DNA from: Cristatella mucedo
Lineage: Eukaryota; Bryozoa; Phylactolaemata; Cristatellidae
DNA length: 64,000 nucleotides
Direction of reading: 5' to 3'
Assembly: GCA_009760855.2 (NCBI GenBank)
Contig: WPIO01000008.1
Coordinates: forward strand, 7,682,501 to 7,746,500
Part shown: piece after piece, positions 1-13,600 of the stretch
Numbering within the stretch: the first letter of the stretch is position 1
How the letters are laid out: each line of letters opens with the position of its first letter
Translations under genes and position numbers: made by a program
Notes under the pieces: generated by a model
Told to the model about the DNA's origin: nothing
The model's input: only the letters and a program-made list of their open reading frames with translations
The model's database searches: none

Positions 1-457
1 GACGACGTCCTTGTCTGACAGAAGGCGTGTACTCGCCACAATCACCTAGTCAAAACGGAAAGAAGGTCAGACTACTGCGCTGCTACGATTTTCATATGCA
101 TTACAGCACAGATGCATGGAAAAAGCATTTCTAAATTAGACATCATTAATAAGCTTTTTTGGCTAAGGTATCCAAGAGCATCGTCAGTGACCCTACCCAC
201 AAGTTTGACAGAAACCACGAGCACGAAAGCACGTACATGTGAGCACCGTGAGTTGTGATGGGGGGCTCCCACCACCACTCATGCAATGGCAGACATTCTC
301 AAGAGCAAAAAGCACTTCCTTCTGTAGCTTCTGCATCCTACTGGAAAACAGGAGGGGATCCTGCAAGCTGCAGAGCCCCAGAGATGCTCCAAACTCAGCT
401 GCTGCCGGTTCAGTGTTATTTATGATATTTTCCTATTGATATTAATAGAAGCTGAAG

Positions 458-523
458 CACACACACACGCACACACACATATGCACACACGCACACACAC
501 ACACAGTATATGTGTGTGTAGTG

Positions 524-561
<38 letters not shown>

Positions 562-601
562 TGTGTTTGTGTGTGTGTGTGCGTGTGTTTGTGTGTGTGT
601 G

Positions 602-666
<65 letters not shown>

Positions 667-746
667 CATGTGTGTGCGGGTGTGTCCGCTCGTGTGTGTG
701 TGTGTGTGTGTGTGTTTGTGTGTGTTTGTGTGTGTGTGAGCACACA
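458..746. repeat. AC/GT microsatellite with converging halves
   Basis: An AC-rich stretch (458-503) is followed by a long interrupted TG tract (about 521-738). The two halves are complementary, so either strand could fold into a long imperfect hairpin. Cysteine/valine- or histidine/threonine-only frames across it are repeat translations, not genes. Confidence 0.95.
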
Positions 747-1890
747 CGAACACAAAGGGACTGTCAAGGCCGCCTATAATGGCTGGTGGGCCCAAAAGGT
801 TCCGACTCTGGTATAAAAAGCACTACTGCAACCTGCTGCAATCATGAGAAGTAAAAAGAATACGTTTGTATAACCACTAAGCAAGTTTTAGTACAAAAAT
901 ATTGATTTGGTGCAAAAATGAAAGTGTACAACCAACAATAAGCAATTCCCTATCTGAGCCGCTCCGGCATGGGACGAGCTAGGCGCCTGCCAACTCATGA
1001 AAACAGCAATTCTTTAGACGGTGATGTGACCCACGTGAGCTCAGAGCCTTCTAACCACTTCACCTCGGGCACACTCGTGTGATTCCACATGAAGATTGAC
1101 TAGGCCACTCAGTTAGTGTAAAGGCCCTTAACTAAATTGAACAGTGTAGCAAAGAAATATTGACTGCCCTTAGCAGCATGCTTAGACTCATTACTCTGTC
1201 GGAAAAGGAAATTGTCTCCACGACGGCTTGTTTCACAAGGTACTGCAACTTTATGGAGGAGTTCTAAATAGATGTCTTGCGTTATGATGCCAGGTATCCG
1301 CAACAGAAGCAGCCCCAAATCATGACCACTTTGCTGACAAATTTAGCCTTGTCCTTTGAGTCAATTATCACTGAAACCTTTATTGGAGCACCGACGCATG
1401 TACTGAATCACATTTTCACTTAGCTAAAAGGGCAAATTTACTCTCATCGCCCGATTTGATTTAGCACCTGTCTTTGCTGGTTCAGTGTGTTCTCGCCCTA
1501 GGCCATTCCAAAGGATCCCATGCTTGATGGACACAAGTGCTTCCTTTTTTTTTGATCCGGGCAAACACACCCTGTTTATCTATCTAGTCAATGCCTAGTC
1601 GAAACCCACCAACTAGCTTCCTAGTAGTAGCGAGCAGGCTTTCAGCATGAACCTTAACAAGTGTGAAATAAAGTCTAAACCATAACTTTTTATAAGACTG
1701 TCCCAGTGGGTGTAGTGACATGTGGGTGGTAGGGTCCTTTTTCGTAAGCAATGACACCAGTCGTAGCCATCTTCTTCAGGCAATACCTCACTGCAGTTAC
1801 ACCAATTCAAAACCGTATAACAATTGCAATGCTATCCAGTACTATTTAGTGCAAAGCCCACATTTGGCCCTTGGTAAAGGCAGGTATCAA
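747..1890. other. Stretch without recognised gene
   Basis: I see no coding exon with supported splice sites, no RNA gene and no clear repeat. If SCFD2 has further 3' exons or its 3' UTR in this window, they would lie here or in the adjoining sequence. Confidence 0.4.
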
Positions 1891-1899
1891 GCATGCGGA

Positions 1900-2270
1900 T
1901 TGGCAGTACTGTGATGCAATGTTATTTTCATACTACTGTAGACTTCTAGTACCTCCAAAAGTAGACAATGCAATCGTTTTTTAAGGATCAGTACAAAAAG
2001 GGAAATCGTGATCACCACAAGATTTCTATTGAGTGCCAGGGATGACGATACGACTAGATACAGAGAAGCGGGCTCAGTGCGAGAGAGCTCAGCGGAAAGC
2101 AAGGAGGTCGAATAGGTCGTCTGATGCCAGTGAAGCGACATGTAAGACAAATAGGGATCCATCTTAAATCGATTCTATGCTTGATAGTGAGCCAGTAAAG
2201 CTTAAACAGAAGTGGGGTTCTGTTGCTGCAGCTACTACCCCTGACGACAGGCCAGACGAGCTATAGATTG
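1900..2270 (-). mobile_element. LINE remnant (3' part of reverse transcriptase ORF)
   Basis: The minus strand reads a degraded form of the same segment that is better preserved at 47937-48641: an 'AARL' motif, a weak counterpart of the 'LHWLP' motif, then the stretch leading to 'AYLSDLL'. Stops and frameshifts are present. It is a dead copy. Confidence 0.5.
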
Positions 2271-2434
2271 TCATACCAGCTGCAGACAATAAAGGGCACT
2301 GGCTTGGAGTCCTGAATACAGGGAATCACAGTCACTAATCCATAGGGGATTACTCTGCTCCAGCACCCTGAGCACCTGCAGCAGGCAAGTATGTCAACGG
2401 CCATGACAGCAAAGCAGAAGCCATCTCGTCCTCA

Positions 2435-2512
2435 TCAAGATCCACAATCGCCGAGTGCCAACATTTCAATAAGAAAAATGTCAAATATGTTCCCTTCTTC
2501 TGCTTTGCATCC
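2435..2512 (-). CDS. Candidate last exon of the SCFD2-like gene
   Basis: A strong acceptor (long pyrimidine run ending in CTTAG) lies just before 2512. The preceding exon ends in phase 0, and phase 0 from here gives 25 codons ending in TGA, with the stretch 'NIFDIFLIEMLA'. The length is near the roughly 30 residues expected after this point, but the similarity to known SCFD2 C-termini is weak. The true last exon may lie elsewhere or outside the window. Confidence 0.25.
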   Translation of the reverse strand, partial: GCKAEEGNIFDIFLIEMLALGDCGS

Positions 2513-2856
2513 CTAAGCAGCTTAATCAGAAGAAGTGAAAGAACAGACATAGATAATAACTGTTAGGCTATCTCCTGGATTTTCGCTAACTAAGCAAAGC
2601 AGCCAAAGCCGAATTACTGACATGGCAATAGTGAGCAGAGTAAACCGGCAGTGCTAAGCATGAGAAAATCAGCGGGCAGCCAATCAAGGGGCCACTCGTG
2701 ATGCCAGTCACTTGTGAACCGTTGTTACTAAACAAAATATTATTAGCAATCAGAATGAACAGTCCAAAAGTCTGTAACATACGGTCAGTGAGAGCACAGA
2801 CATTCAAGTGGCATCGGCAGATAGGTCGGCAGTGACTTCCAGGTGCTGGCGCATAC

Positions 2857-5800
2857 CTGCTTGGTCTTGGCAAAGCCGGCTGATGCAAGCGCTTCACGAC
2901 AATGCTTCACCTCAGAAGCGGTGACTCCTCCAACGACAAACACGATCAGGATGCCCTTGTCGCCAGGATGACTGGCAGAGGATCCTTTCGATTTGAACAA
3001 CCTAAATGAACGATCAGACATGCCCACATAAAAAATCTGCCGTGTACACAGCTATGACGGATGCGCTTGAATAGCTACAGTAGAAAGAGGCATCGTATCA
3101 GAGATTCGATTCAATAATTTGATCCGTCATCCTTTTTTGTGAGCTTGTGCCCCCAAATTCGTGACCGTATATCCAGCTGTCTGCAGCTGTCTGGTTAACA
3201 CATCATGACAGTAAGCCTGAAGCAAGAAGCCTTGAAGCAATCATCGTGGCCTTCGATCCAGAATAATCAACGAGGCATGATCAGGTGCTGAGAAACAGAT
3301 GAACGACACAGAAGTAAACGTCGTGTACAGGATTCATTATTTCAACACCGAGTGTCGGCACATGAACTAAATCAAAAGACACGGCTTGAAAAGGCTCGCT
3401 CCTTGTTAGCTCACGTGCTAGCAGTTACCAATTTCTATGCTGATAACATAAATTAGACGATTTCTACACTGATGACCTAACGGTAGGCAGATACGTCTAG
3501 CTGCTAGTAGCAATTGCAAAACAAATATAACTTTGACAGGCTTTAGTGCCCTGATTACAGAAAAGAATGCAATGCAAAATATAGAGACTTACTGAGATTT
3601 TTCAAAATGCAACCTGTAACCAATATTCGGGTGAAGGCTTGGGGTTTAACTCAGCAGAGAATTCACACATTTACTCGCGATGCAATGACTGCTACAGACA
3701 AGATGAGAGCTACATCTAGAAAAGTTTAAATAATAATAAATACTCGTATAGCTACAGCAAGCCGTTGTTCCCATAAAATGCCCACTCGAACTAGGAGAAT
3801 TAAATTTGGTGAAAAAATGGAATAAAAATTAAACCAAAATTCTAGCAAAGCTTTTACGTAAGAGACCCTATTAAAGTAAGTTCTCTTTTAATCGATTGGT
3901 AAATACTCAATTTCTATTTCTATGACATTGTATCATATAGCATGGGCATCTCATCTGACGTAGAGTGTACAGTGGCATTAATGTTTACCATTAGCTGAGA
4001 TTAAATGCATTAATACAATGCTGATTTTAGCTATTTCAAACCAAGACACTTGGGCCACCGGCTTGCATACGAGAGTCTTGTGTTCTAGAAATTTTACACT
4101 TTTCCTGTCATGCATGTTCCACCGCACGCACTAAGCCCTTACTTACGATATTCTGACTGGTTTTAAAATTAGTTCATCTCTTGGCATAGTAAGCTGTCAG
4201 ATATTTATGCGACAAGAAATTTACTTAGCATTATTTTGAGCATCAGCCATAGAAAATCGAGCAGCAAGTGATTCACCATTTGATGAGGATTGAACCGACC
4301 TACACTTGCTCCCCGTCAAGCAGTGCATCGACAAAAACTACTTGCATTCCCTTTCTGGTTCGTTTATTAACGTGCTCTGAGCGATCTGAGTTGCCTATTC
4401 CTTGGCCCTCCCATCGCAGTCACCAACTTGAGCCATTTAGCTAGGATTAACCAACCTCAAACCCTTCGGAGATAATGCACCTAAAGTCTGGAAATCTCTG
4501 CCTACCAGCAGACACTACGATATACCCTGACTTGACGACCTTTCTATTGAAGCTAGAAGTTCACCAATTCCTTATAGCATTTGCTTCGACCACATCGATC
4601 ATCTTGTGCATGCTTGCACTCCAAGACTGTACATGTTATCACTAACCAATTGCCATGCTTCCCTTCTAGCTTACATGAAGCACCTAGGAAGTTGTTCGTT
4701 GTTTTAGGGTGAAATACAAATGCATTATAACTATTATTATTATCATCATTGAATGCAAATATTCCTTAATTCTAAACATAGCATAATTTAGGACTTGCTA
4801 TTCAAAATACTACTGCGATTAGCCTTTCCGTGGCTTTCATCTACTTTGAAACGATGTCTTTTGTACCCTTAGATGGGACCCATCCGCAAACAGCAAGGGC
4901 AGGCTATTTTTTGCAAAGCATCTGCAGGCTACCGTGAAGCATAAAAAATTAATACACGCACATGAGCACTTGGCTCTAATTTATTCTTTCCTCTCTTTAC
5001 AAAGATCGTGGTATGGCACTTAATGTCTCTCCATAAACTTATTTCGCATTTGATTTGTCGGCAAATAATTTTCAATCAGTACAAACCTGCCCACTATCAT
5101 CTGTCATCTTAGCACAAGGGCTTGCATACAAGTTCATCTCACAGTAAATAATAGCAGATGCTATCCAGCGTAATGGCATCGTACCTATTTTGGAGAAACC
5201 GAAAACGTCCAGAATATTGTTTTCCTTTCCACTATAAAAGCTGCACTTCGAATATACTGTCAGAAGATTATATCAAGGAAGAGGCAGCAATAACTGCAGA
5301 AAGACAGTGCCAACAGTTACGCAACTCCTCAATCCCAGATCTCACAATCTGACACGATATGAGATCCGGCAGAGAAAAAGTCAGGAAACGATTCTTTACC
5401 CAACCAACGTAGACAATAAACTAAAAAGTAAAGGTCAGTTGATTCAGCAGCCTCATTTACGTAGCATCAGAACAGCCTTAGTGGCTATCATTTCTGCTTG
5501 CACTGGGCGACGAGAGGATGCCTGGTGCAAGACTCAAACCCACGATCTGGGTCGTGAAGTGCGAGCACCTTGCTACAATATTTCTCTGGGATTAAAGGCA
5601 TAGAGTAGCACAAGATTAGATCCAAAAAGTCACAGCAGAGCATGACCCGTGAGGGAGGGCACAGACAGGGAATAGCACTCACTGTGAGGGAGGAAAGAGA
5701 CACGAGATAGCATTCGAGTATGAGGGAGCTCATGGTCTGCACTGCAATTCTGAGTTTGGCGTTTGCCATCACGTATTTTAAACGACGCTGATGCAACTGC

Positions 5801-8800
5801 ATTGATGCAACACCTCGAAACACACAGTACTGCGTCTTGAAGTTTTCGAAGTAGGAGATAAAGGCCTCCTCTCCCCCTCCACTGAGAGCCCAAGAGAGCA
5901 GTCAGTGGTGACCACAAACGTGTCACTGCTCACCCGAGGCCGGTCTTCAGCAGACTTGCGGCACCACTTCCACCACCGGATATCCCGCCACCCGACGCCG
6001 AAGAGGCAGCGTGCTTTATGTCGGTGCAGCTCAGTGGAGTGTCACAGTCAAGTGCACTGGACACGAGCCTCTTGAGCAGCGGGTCCAGGCGCGGCGGTGA
6101 TGCAACCCCGTCCGCAACAGGAGCTGTCTTGAGCAAGTGCCTGCAAAATCACGCACAGAAGCTGCAGCAATGCACGGCGCAGGTGCACCACTTCGGCGTA
6201 GGAAAAAATATGGCCATCCAGATACCGGTTCCTACTCATTCAACACCTCAACATTGCCGCCAACGGAGCTTTAGTGCACCTCGGAGCACTGGCAGAGCCT
6301 GAATCGCCTCTTCAGCGACAGATGTGCCCTCCACACTTGCACTTATGAGCTGCAGATGGTGCAAGGACCTCATCTCTCTTCCCTCCATCTCCCTTGCTCA
6401 ACCTACCTCCCCAAGCAAGGAAGGAATACGCGAACTAGGGCAGAGTAGTATTGCCTCAAACGCAGCACGTCTGCACCGACCATTCCAGCAGCATAGACGA
6501 AAGGGGCATTTTTATAATGCTTACAATTGGTGCATGATTCCACTAACGCCAGACTTGTCTGTAATGACCGCTTCGACTACTGAATTACACCACTGCTCAC
6601 CGACCTGCACTGGCTACCGATCGGGTAATGGCCCAGGAGGTAACGTGCTCGCACATCACGACCCAGGTCGTGAGTTCGAGTCCTTCGGCAGACAATCCTT
6701 GGCTTCTGGCTGCAAGCAGTGGTGATAGCCAAAAATGCTCTTCAGTTGCTGCATCCATAAGCATGTTGAATCAGCAAAGCTTTACTATTCACTTACAAGC
6801 AGCTTATCGACTTCAGGTTCTGTCGCTCACTTTTATGCAGCATCATTATCTGGCTCCAGCCTACCGACCCGAAGTATGCCTCAATCAGGCCGGGCCACCC
6901 ACTCTTCTGAATCAAATAGTTTAGAATTGCCTCGAACCAATTTCAGACCTTTCAGAGACCGTATTTTGTATATTGTATTCTCCCAAAGCCTGCAACTCAC
7001 TCTCGACTGACGTCATAACATCCCATGACTAGACGGCATTTAAAATGAAGCTAAAAATGCACCTGCTTTTCACAGCGTTTGCCTGGTCGATGGCTCACTG
7101 GGTAAGGGGGTAGGGTGGATGCTTTTTACGACCTTGGTCCCAAGGTCTCGGGTTCAAATCCTGTGGTGGGCGATCCTTTATCAAAACTGCAAGCAGTGGT
7201 GATAGTCGTAAAGGGTCTTCTATCACTATACAAAAAGAGGCTATTCAATCAGCTAGAATTTCTTATTTGGTCCTTGTGATTTGTCGTTTTTGTGCTTATG
7301 CATGCTGACACTGTGCATGCTATTACTAACCATATTGATACACTTCCTTTAAACCATGTGCACAGTGCCTAATATTAGCTGATTCAACAGGCTCATTTGT
7401 ATAGCAGCAGAAGAGCCTTAACGGCTATATTCACTGCTTGCTTATGACAATACAGGATTGCCCACAGCAGGAGTAGAACCCACGACCTCGGTTGAGAAGA
7501 GCGAGCCCCTTACCTCCTGAGCTATCACGGCTTTCTAGAAAAAGAAACTAAGTTCTCTGTGAGAACTATACAGATGTATTACTAGTGTTATTGTTATTAA
7601 GAATTTACTTACGCTAGCCCGCAAGTTGGGCAACGTTGCAACGTCCACCACAACCATCTCCTGACTGGACGACATTCAAGAACCCCCGCTAAAATCTACT
7701 GGTAACCTAGGAGATGTCAAGGGCAATAAGGTGACCAATATAGCACAGGCTCGGTGGGTGGACCACAGTTGAAGCTTAGCATGTTAAAATTAGGAAAACC
7801 GATATATGTGGCTTGAAAATCAATGATTTATGGAAGAGAACACAAAAATGGCTGCTGATAACGCAAAGATGTCTGGCACCTTAGCCTTGACTGATGATTT
7901 AGGGTACGAACTGGTCGTTCTTCCTGCAAAGGCTGCAAGGGGCCTGTGGGGCCACTGTGGAGCCTGTGACTGTTGTTAATTGCTTCGAGTACGCTACTGC
8001 GCTAGCTGTTGAGGTCATGGACAGCTGCACTGATACTGGACAAGTTGCCTTACTGCGCCCTCCCGTGTCTTAGCCAGAGGGAGGCGAGGCACTTGCTCTT
8101 CATGCCCCGCGTTCGTGGGTTCGAGTCCTACAGTAGGCAATCTCTTATTGCTCATGCAAGCGGTGGTGATAGCAGTAAAGGCTCTACTGCCACTATACAA
8201 ATGAGGCTGTTAAATCAGCTTACCATGTTTACTACTCTGCAATTGTGCTGCTGATGGTGTATATAGTATGATTCATGTGACTGCTGCAAGCCGTTGCTAA
8301 ATGCCCGATAAGGAACTATCCTTTAGTGCAATATTCAGTGAGGAGACAATGCTATATGTCACATGCCGACATGTATGATGGCAGATAACAATGCTTGTCA
8401 ATTTCAAGCTTTCTACACTTCGAAAACTAGTCTTCGATTTTTTACCGACTTCAGGCACATCATAATCTGCAGTGTTTTCTTCTGCAATGATTTCATTGAC
8501 AGTGAAACGCTTTGAATGCAATGTCGTTAAGTCGTGTCGCTCAATGCTTGCAGGTCTACTTGCAGGTGCAATGAGGCACTTAAAGTTGGTGCAAATTGCC
8601 AAATCGTCCTCTTCTCATCGACCTGCACTGGCTACTCCTCAACCACCATATCGACATAAGTTTTTTGTCACTAATTTTCCAGTGCCTTCACTATCTTTCT
8701 CCAGCCTACCTATCTGAACTACTTGCTAATCGGGTCAGTCATCACCGTACCACACCTGCTCCTCTGACTCAAGTCGTTTAGGTGTGCCTCGAATCAAACC

Positions 8801-10548
8801 TCAAATCCTTTGGAGACCGTACCATTAGTTTATATGCTCTCAAAGCCTAGAACTGACTGCCAACTGGCGTCACGACATTCCCTGACTTAACATGATTTAA
8901 ACAGAAGCTAGAAAACGCACGTGCTCCTCATAGCGACAGCTTTCCAGTAGGCTGCACTCATCGACCTGAGGTTTGCCTCTCGAGGGCATGGGGGAGGGCA
9001 ATGATAGTTCTTGGATGTACTAACGGCCGATTGTGAAAGTGGGGGCAATTGGGAGGTGTAAGTATGTCTGGCCTTTCAGCACTTGCTAGCGTCACAGCAA
9101 AGAAGGGTAGGGCATCGTACCGATTGCGCTGCTGCAGAGCCGCCGAGCGGGCACTGCACATAGCCCGAAGTCGGCTCTGCACGAGGCGTGGCTCCGCTGC
9201 AGGTAGCCGTGGCACGTCAGCGGCACACTGGTCAGCAGCACTGCGCTCCTGCGCAGCGCTTTCGGCCACAGAAGCGGCCGTTCGCTGAAACGAAGAGAAA
9301 ATCTAGCATCACTAAACTAATATCGATAATAAGTCGTCTGTATAGCATTCGAAGAGCGCTGAATCTATTTCGTGGCATTTCAAATAGCCCGGAGAAGGAA
9401 GCATGTTGACTGACTTGTGGCAATGCCATGCACAATTGCAGTAAGCTTAAGCTCGCACAGAACATGGGATTCACGAGGGACAAGCAAACGTGTAGGGGCA
9501 GGGTTGTGAGGAAAAGTAGGGCTTCTAGCTCTGCTCTTAAGTCTGCTGAGTTCGTGATACCAGTCGGTAGCGAGCTCTAGGCTTTAGTCGCATAGAAACT
9601 GAAGGCGCGGTGTCCGAAGGATTTTCAAGGAGCGCCCACATGCGTTGCTGCAGCCGTGCTGCTCAGGAGACGAACGCGTTGGCACGTGAGCACGCTGGCA
9701 AGGTGCTCACCTGCAGCGAAGCCACTGCTGCTGCCACCGCCGGGTCGTTTTCGCCGTCGACGAGGGACGTTACGTAGACCAGCAAGCCAAGCAGCTGGAT
9801 CAGCGAGTACCTGCGGCAGCGGCCACAGCGCGTGCATGTGCCGCTAGACAAAACACTGCCAATCCAGCAGCACCGGCAGAGGCAGTTGCAGCGCCGATGC
9901 TGGCCAGCAATCGGCCAACAATCAATTTGGCTGCATGCCAGCATTGGTCGACAGTAACTGTTCTAGTAAGGTCGTGATGGCACACTAGGTAAGGCGGCTG
10001 CTTATCACGACCTCTGTCCCGAGGTCGTGGGTTCAAATCCTGCGGTGAGCGATCCTTTATTGCCCCTGCAAGCGGTGGTAATAGCCGTAAAGGCTCTTCT
10101 GTCGCTATGCAAAAGAGGCTGTTAAATCAGCTAGTATGTATGTTATGTTATGTTATGTTATAAGGCGCACCTACTACTTACTGTACTTCTGACAGCCAGT
10201 TTACATGCCGCTGCTGTCGCCACCACAGCTGCTGCTGCTGCACGAGACTTCTGATTGAAGGTTGGCATAATAGCAGCCTTGATGCGAGCCACTGGAGTGG
10301 CCTTGAACTAGCTGCTTTCTTTCAACGTCTCCGAATTAACAAGAGGACTACATTTGAGGCGGTATATCTAATTAGCACTTGCCTATCTGCACAGGCAGAG
10401 AGAAGTGTGCCACTGCTGCCTCTTCAGACCACTGCTTACGCTGTTCTCACAGTGCCACACAGCCGGACACATCAAGTCTCGAAGATTTGAGCACATCTAC
10501 AGGTGCTTTTCAGCCTGCCCATGGTCAACCCAGAGGTTTGACGCTGGC

Positions 10549-10613
<65 letters not shown>

Positions 10614-13600
10614 AGCTAACGATCGGAGAGAAAGAGAGACGGATAGAAGTGGTGCAAAACGCTTTACCAAAAGATCAAACTACGGGAAGCACAGAGGCCA
10701 GGAAAAGGTATTAAGACCGGCACGTATCGCTAGCCAGCCTACGAAAACCTCTGCAGGTGGTGGCAGCAACGCTCGGCATGGGCTGACTGCCGCTTCGACC
10801 CATTGGAAGATGCAGAGGTTTGAGTTCGAGAGAGAGAGAGAGAGAGAGAGAGAGCAAGCCTTACTCAGGGCCACCGCTGTCCACTTTCTCGCCCACGGGT
10901 GATTCGGGTGACTGCAGCCGCTTCAGGACGATCTCAGTAAGGCGGTCGGCGGCGGCAGTCAGCTCGCCCTCGCCGATGGCTTGCATCAGCACCTTCTCCA
11001 GCTGGCCAAGCTCGTCAAGCGATGCCGCTCGGCGGGAGCCGCAGCGGGGCGCTGCGTCCAGGCTGCCGCAGACGGCCAGGCTGGCCTGCAGCAGGCTACA
11101 GTGCCGCCGAACAGCCTCGTGGCGACCCCTGAAAGCGCCGAGTCACATCGTCACTGGCAGCGCGTGGGCGCGCACGTTCGATTTCCATTCCGGAATGAGG
11201 CTAGCCTTCGACGGAATGCCAGCGGCACAACTCTTTGCAGGCCAACGCTACTTCATGAACCAAAAAACGTTCAGCAAAGCTAGGAGTAGGATACGAGCAG
11301 TCGATGATGGTGAGCCAAAGTGCGCTCCGTCCACCGAGCTCGCTGCGCTAGCCACCGCAGCGGCCAAGATGATGGCCAAGATGGAGGCCACGATGGCCAT
11401 CAAACAAACCTGAAGAGGAGCACGAGCGACAGGACCTCTGACGTCGAGATGCGGCTGCCCAGCTTGCCGCCGTGGCGTGCGGGCAGGCGCTCGGCTGTGG
11501 CCGCGTCGGTCAGCCGGCGCAGGCACTCGGCCAGGGCATCAACCTTGGACTTGGCAGTCAGCAGAGCCTCGTGAAGAGGCAGAGTAGCGCTCGACGGAGG
11601 AGCCGACTTGCTGCCGCCATCCCTGTCGGCAGGCTCTTCCAGCGCCGCAGAAGGTGACAGGCAGCCGAAGGGCAGCAAGCGTGCAGACAGCCTGGAACAA
11701 ATGCACACCTTCAGCGGCTGCACGACATATCCTTCAGCTGCTGCAGGCAGCAGGGTCCGAGCCGCCTGTAGAGAGAGCAGACAGAGGATTCCATCGAAAT
11801 GTCGCACGTGGCAGGCACGGTGATGCTAGATCCCTAGGAGAATGGGAGACATGCAGATCTACCCAGACAGAGGAGGGGTGAGGGAGAGGAGGCGAGAGAC
11901 ACAAAGACAAGGAAGAGAAAGACAGCAAGAAAGAGGGGAGGATATAGACTGAGAAAAGCAGGGGATGCAGCAGGAAAGAAGAGAGTGGGAGACGAGAGAG
12001 AATGAGAGACAGATAGACAGACAGACAAACAGGGAGAATGGGTTTGATGTAGGAAAGGACAGATAGCAAGAGCATGAGAGAAAGACAAAGATGACAGGGA
12101 GCCTTACTGTTCCGGCTGCCCGACCAGTGGCTGCATGCTGACGGCCACATCAGTGTGCTGACACGGGAAATGCTCATGCGCTTGCAGCATCCGGTCCAGA
12201 AAGCTGTCCGGATCGTGGCGCAGACATGTCACCAGATCCAGGATGCGATCAACGACGAGTACCGATCCTCCAAGCGTGGCCTGCGGCCACCCATCAACCC
12301 GATAAATCACTGCAGCTGCATGGGCAAGCGGTTCGATCGAGCTGCCGCTGAGAAAGAGAGAAGAGAAAGAGGCAGAGGAGAGAGGCAGAATGAGTGAAAA
12401 GATAGCTGAGCAGCAGCAGCACCTTTCGCCTTCGCACAGCCGCCAGAGGCCACGAGGCAGCCAGAGTGGAGGCGACGTGGCGGCTAGCATTTCCAACATA
12501 GTAGCATTCTTCAGTGACACCGGCGGAGGTGAGGAAGCAATCGAGAGCCGTCACTAGGTCCTGACAATGGCAAGAGCGGCTGCAGACGACATGGTGCGAA
12601 CAGGCAGAGTGCAGGATGCCAAAATAGCACACCAGCAGCCGAAGCCGAGGCAGCCCCCTGAGCGCGGTCGCACAAAGTCACTGAGGTCATCATGAGAGGA
12701 AGCCTGGTTTAAGATTAAGATCGAGACCGGATCGGCAGCATAGCAGCTTCGCTGCCTGCGCCTGGGCATTAGCAGGAGTACGAACCTTGACCTTAGCCTG
12801 GCATGTCGTATTCAGCTGGGGCTGTGCATAAATATCCTACAAGAGCACAGGTGCAGCTTATACAAACTGTCTTAGTGAGCCGATAGGTACCCCAGCATTA
12901 ATAATATTAAGACATTTGTATAGAACCCCAAGGGAGCCGAACCTCTCTTTACATAATGTATGCATGCTGTAACAAGCACTTAAATCTTCACGTGTAAACG
13001 CACAAAAGAGAATTCACACAAGAACCTAGCAAATGCTGTGAGGAGCAGATGAGTTTTCAGCTTCTTTTTTAAACGTCGTGCAGGTAGGGGGATGTCGTGA
13101 CCTTAGTCGGGAGTGATTTCGAACCTTTGGGAGCACGCAAACTAAAGGCATGGCTTCCGAAGGATTTGAGATTGGTTAGAGGGCACAGTTAAGCGGCTCG
13201 AGTCACAAAAGCTGGAGGCAGTATGCCAAGCCTAATTAGCAAATAGTTCAGTTAGGTAGGCCGGTGCATGACAATAAAGAGACATAAAAGTTAGTGGCAA
13301 AACCTTAAAGTCGATACGCAGCTTGATGCGAAGCCAGTGCAGGCCGATGACAACTGGTGAAATGAGGCAGTTGCGACGCTAAAGACAGACAAGCCTGGCA
13401 GCAGAGTTTTACAGCCACTATATAAGCTTTGCGCCAACTGCAGCAGCGCGGCCAAAATGATGCCTCTGTGAAAATGACTTAATATAAAATAAAAAATAAT
13501 AAGTACCAGCTCACTTGGCATTGCACACCAAACGAATGCTGGTTGCAAGTTCTTTTTTCGTGCCGGTCCGTGTAGCAAATGACAACTCTCAAGCATGCAT

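Noticed and set aside
416-816. Long open frames across the AC/GT repeat on both strands
   Set aside because: They encode only repeats of two or three residues and exist because the microsatellite has no stop codons.
1887-2162. Candidate last exon of SCFD2 with a hydrophobic stretch ('LVVSSSLALNRNL')
   Set aside because: The flanking sequence is a decayed LINE on the same strand, and no acceptor gives the required phase 0 with a convincing tract.
2350-2550. Acidic minus-strand frame ending '...AGAQGAGAE' as SCFD2 C-terminus
   Set aside because: Its frame needs a different phase from the strong acceptor at 2512; kept only the phase-0 reading as a weak candidate.
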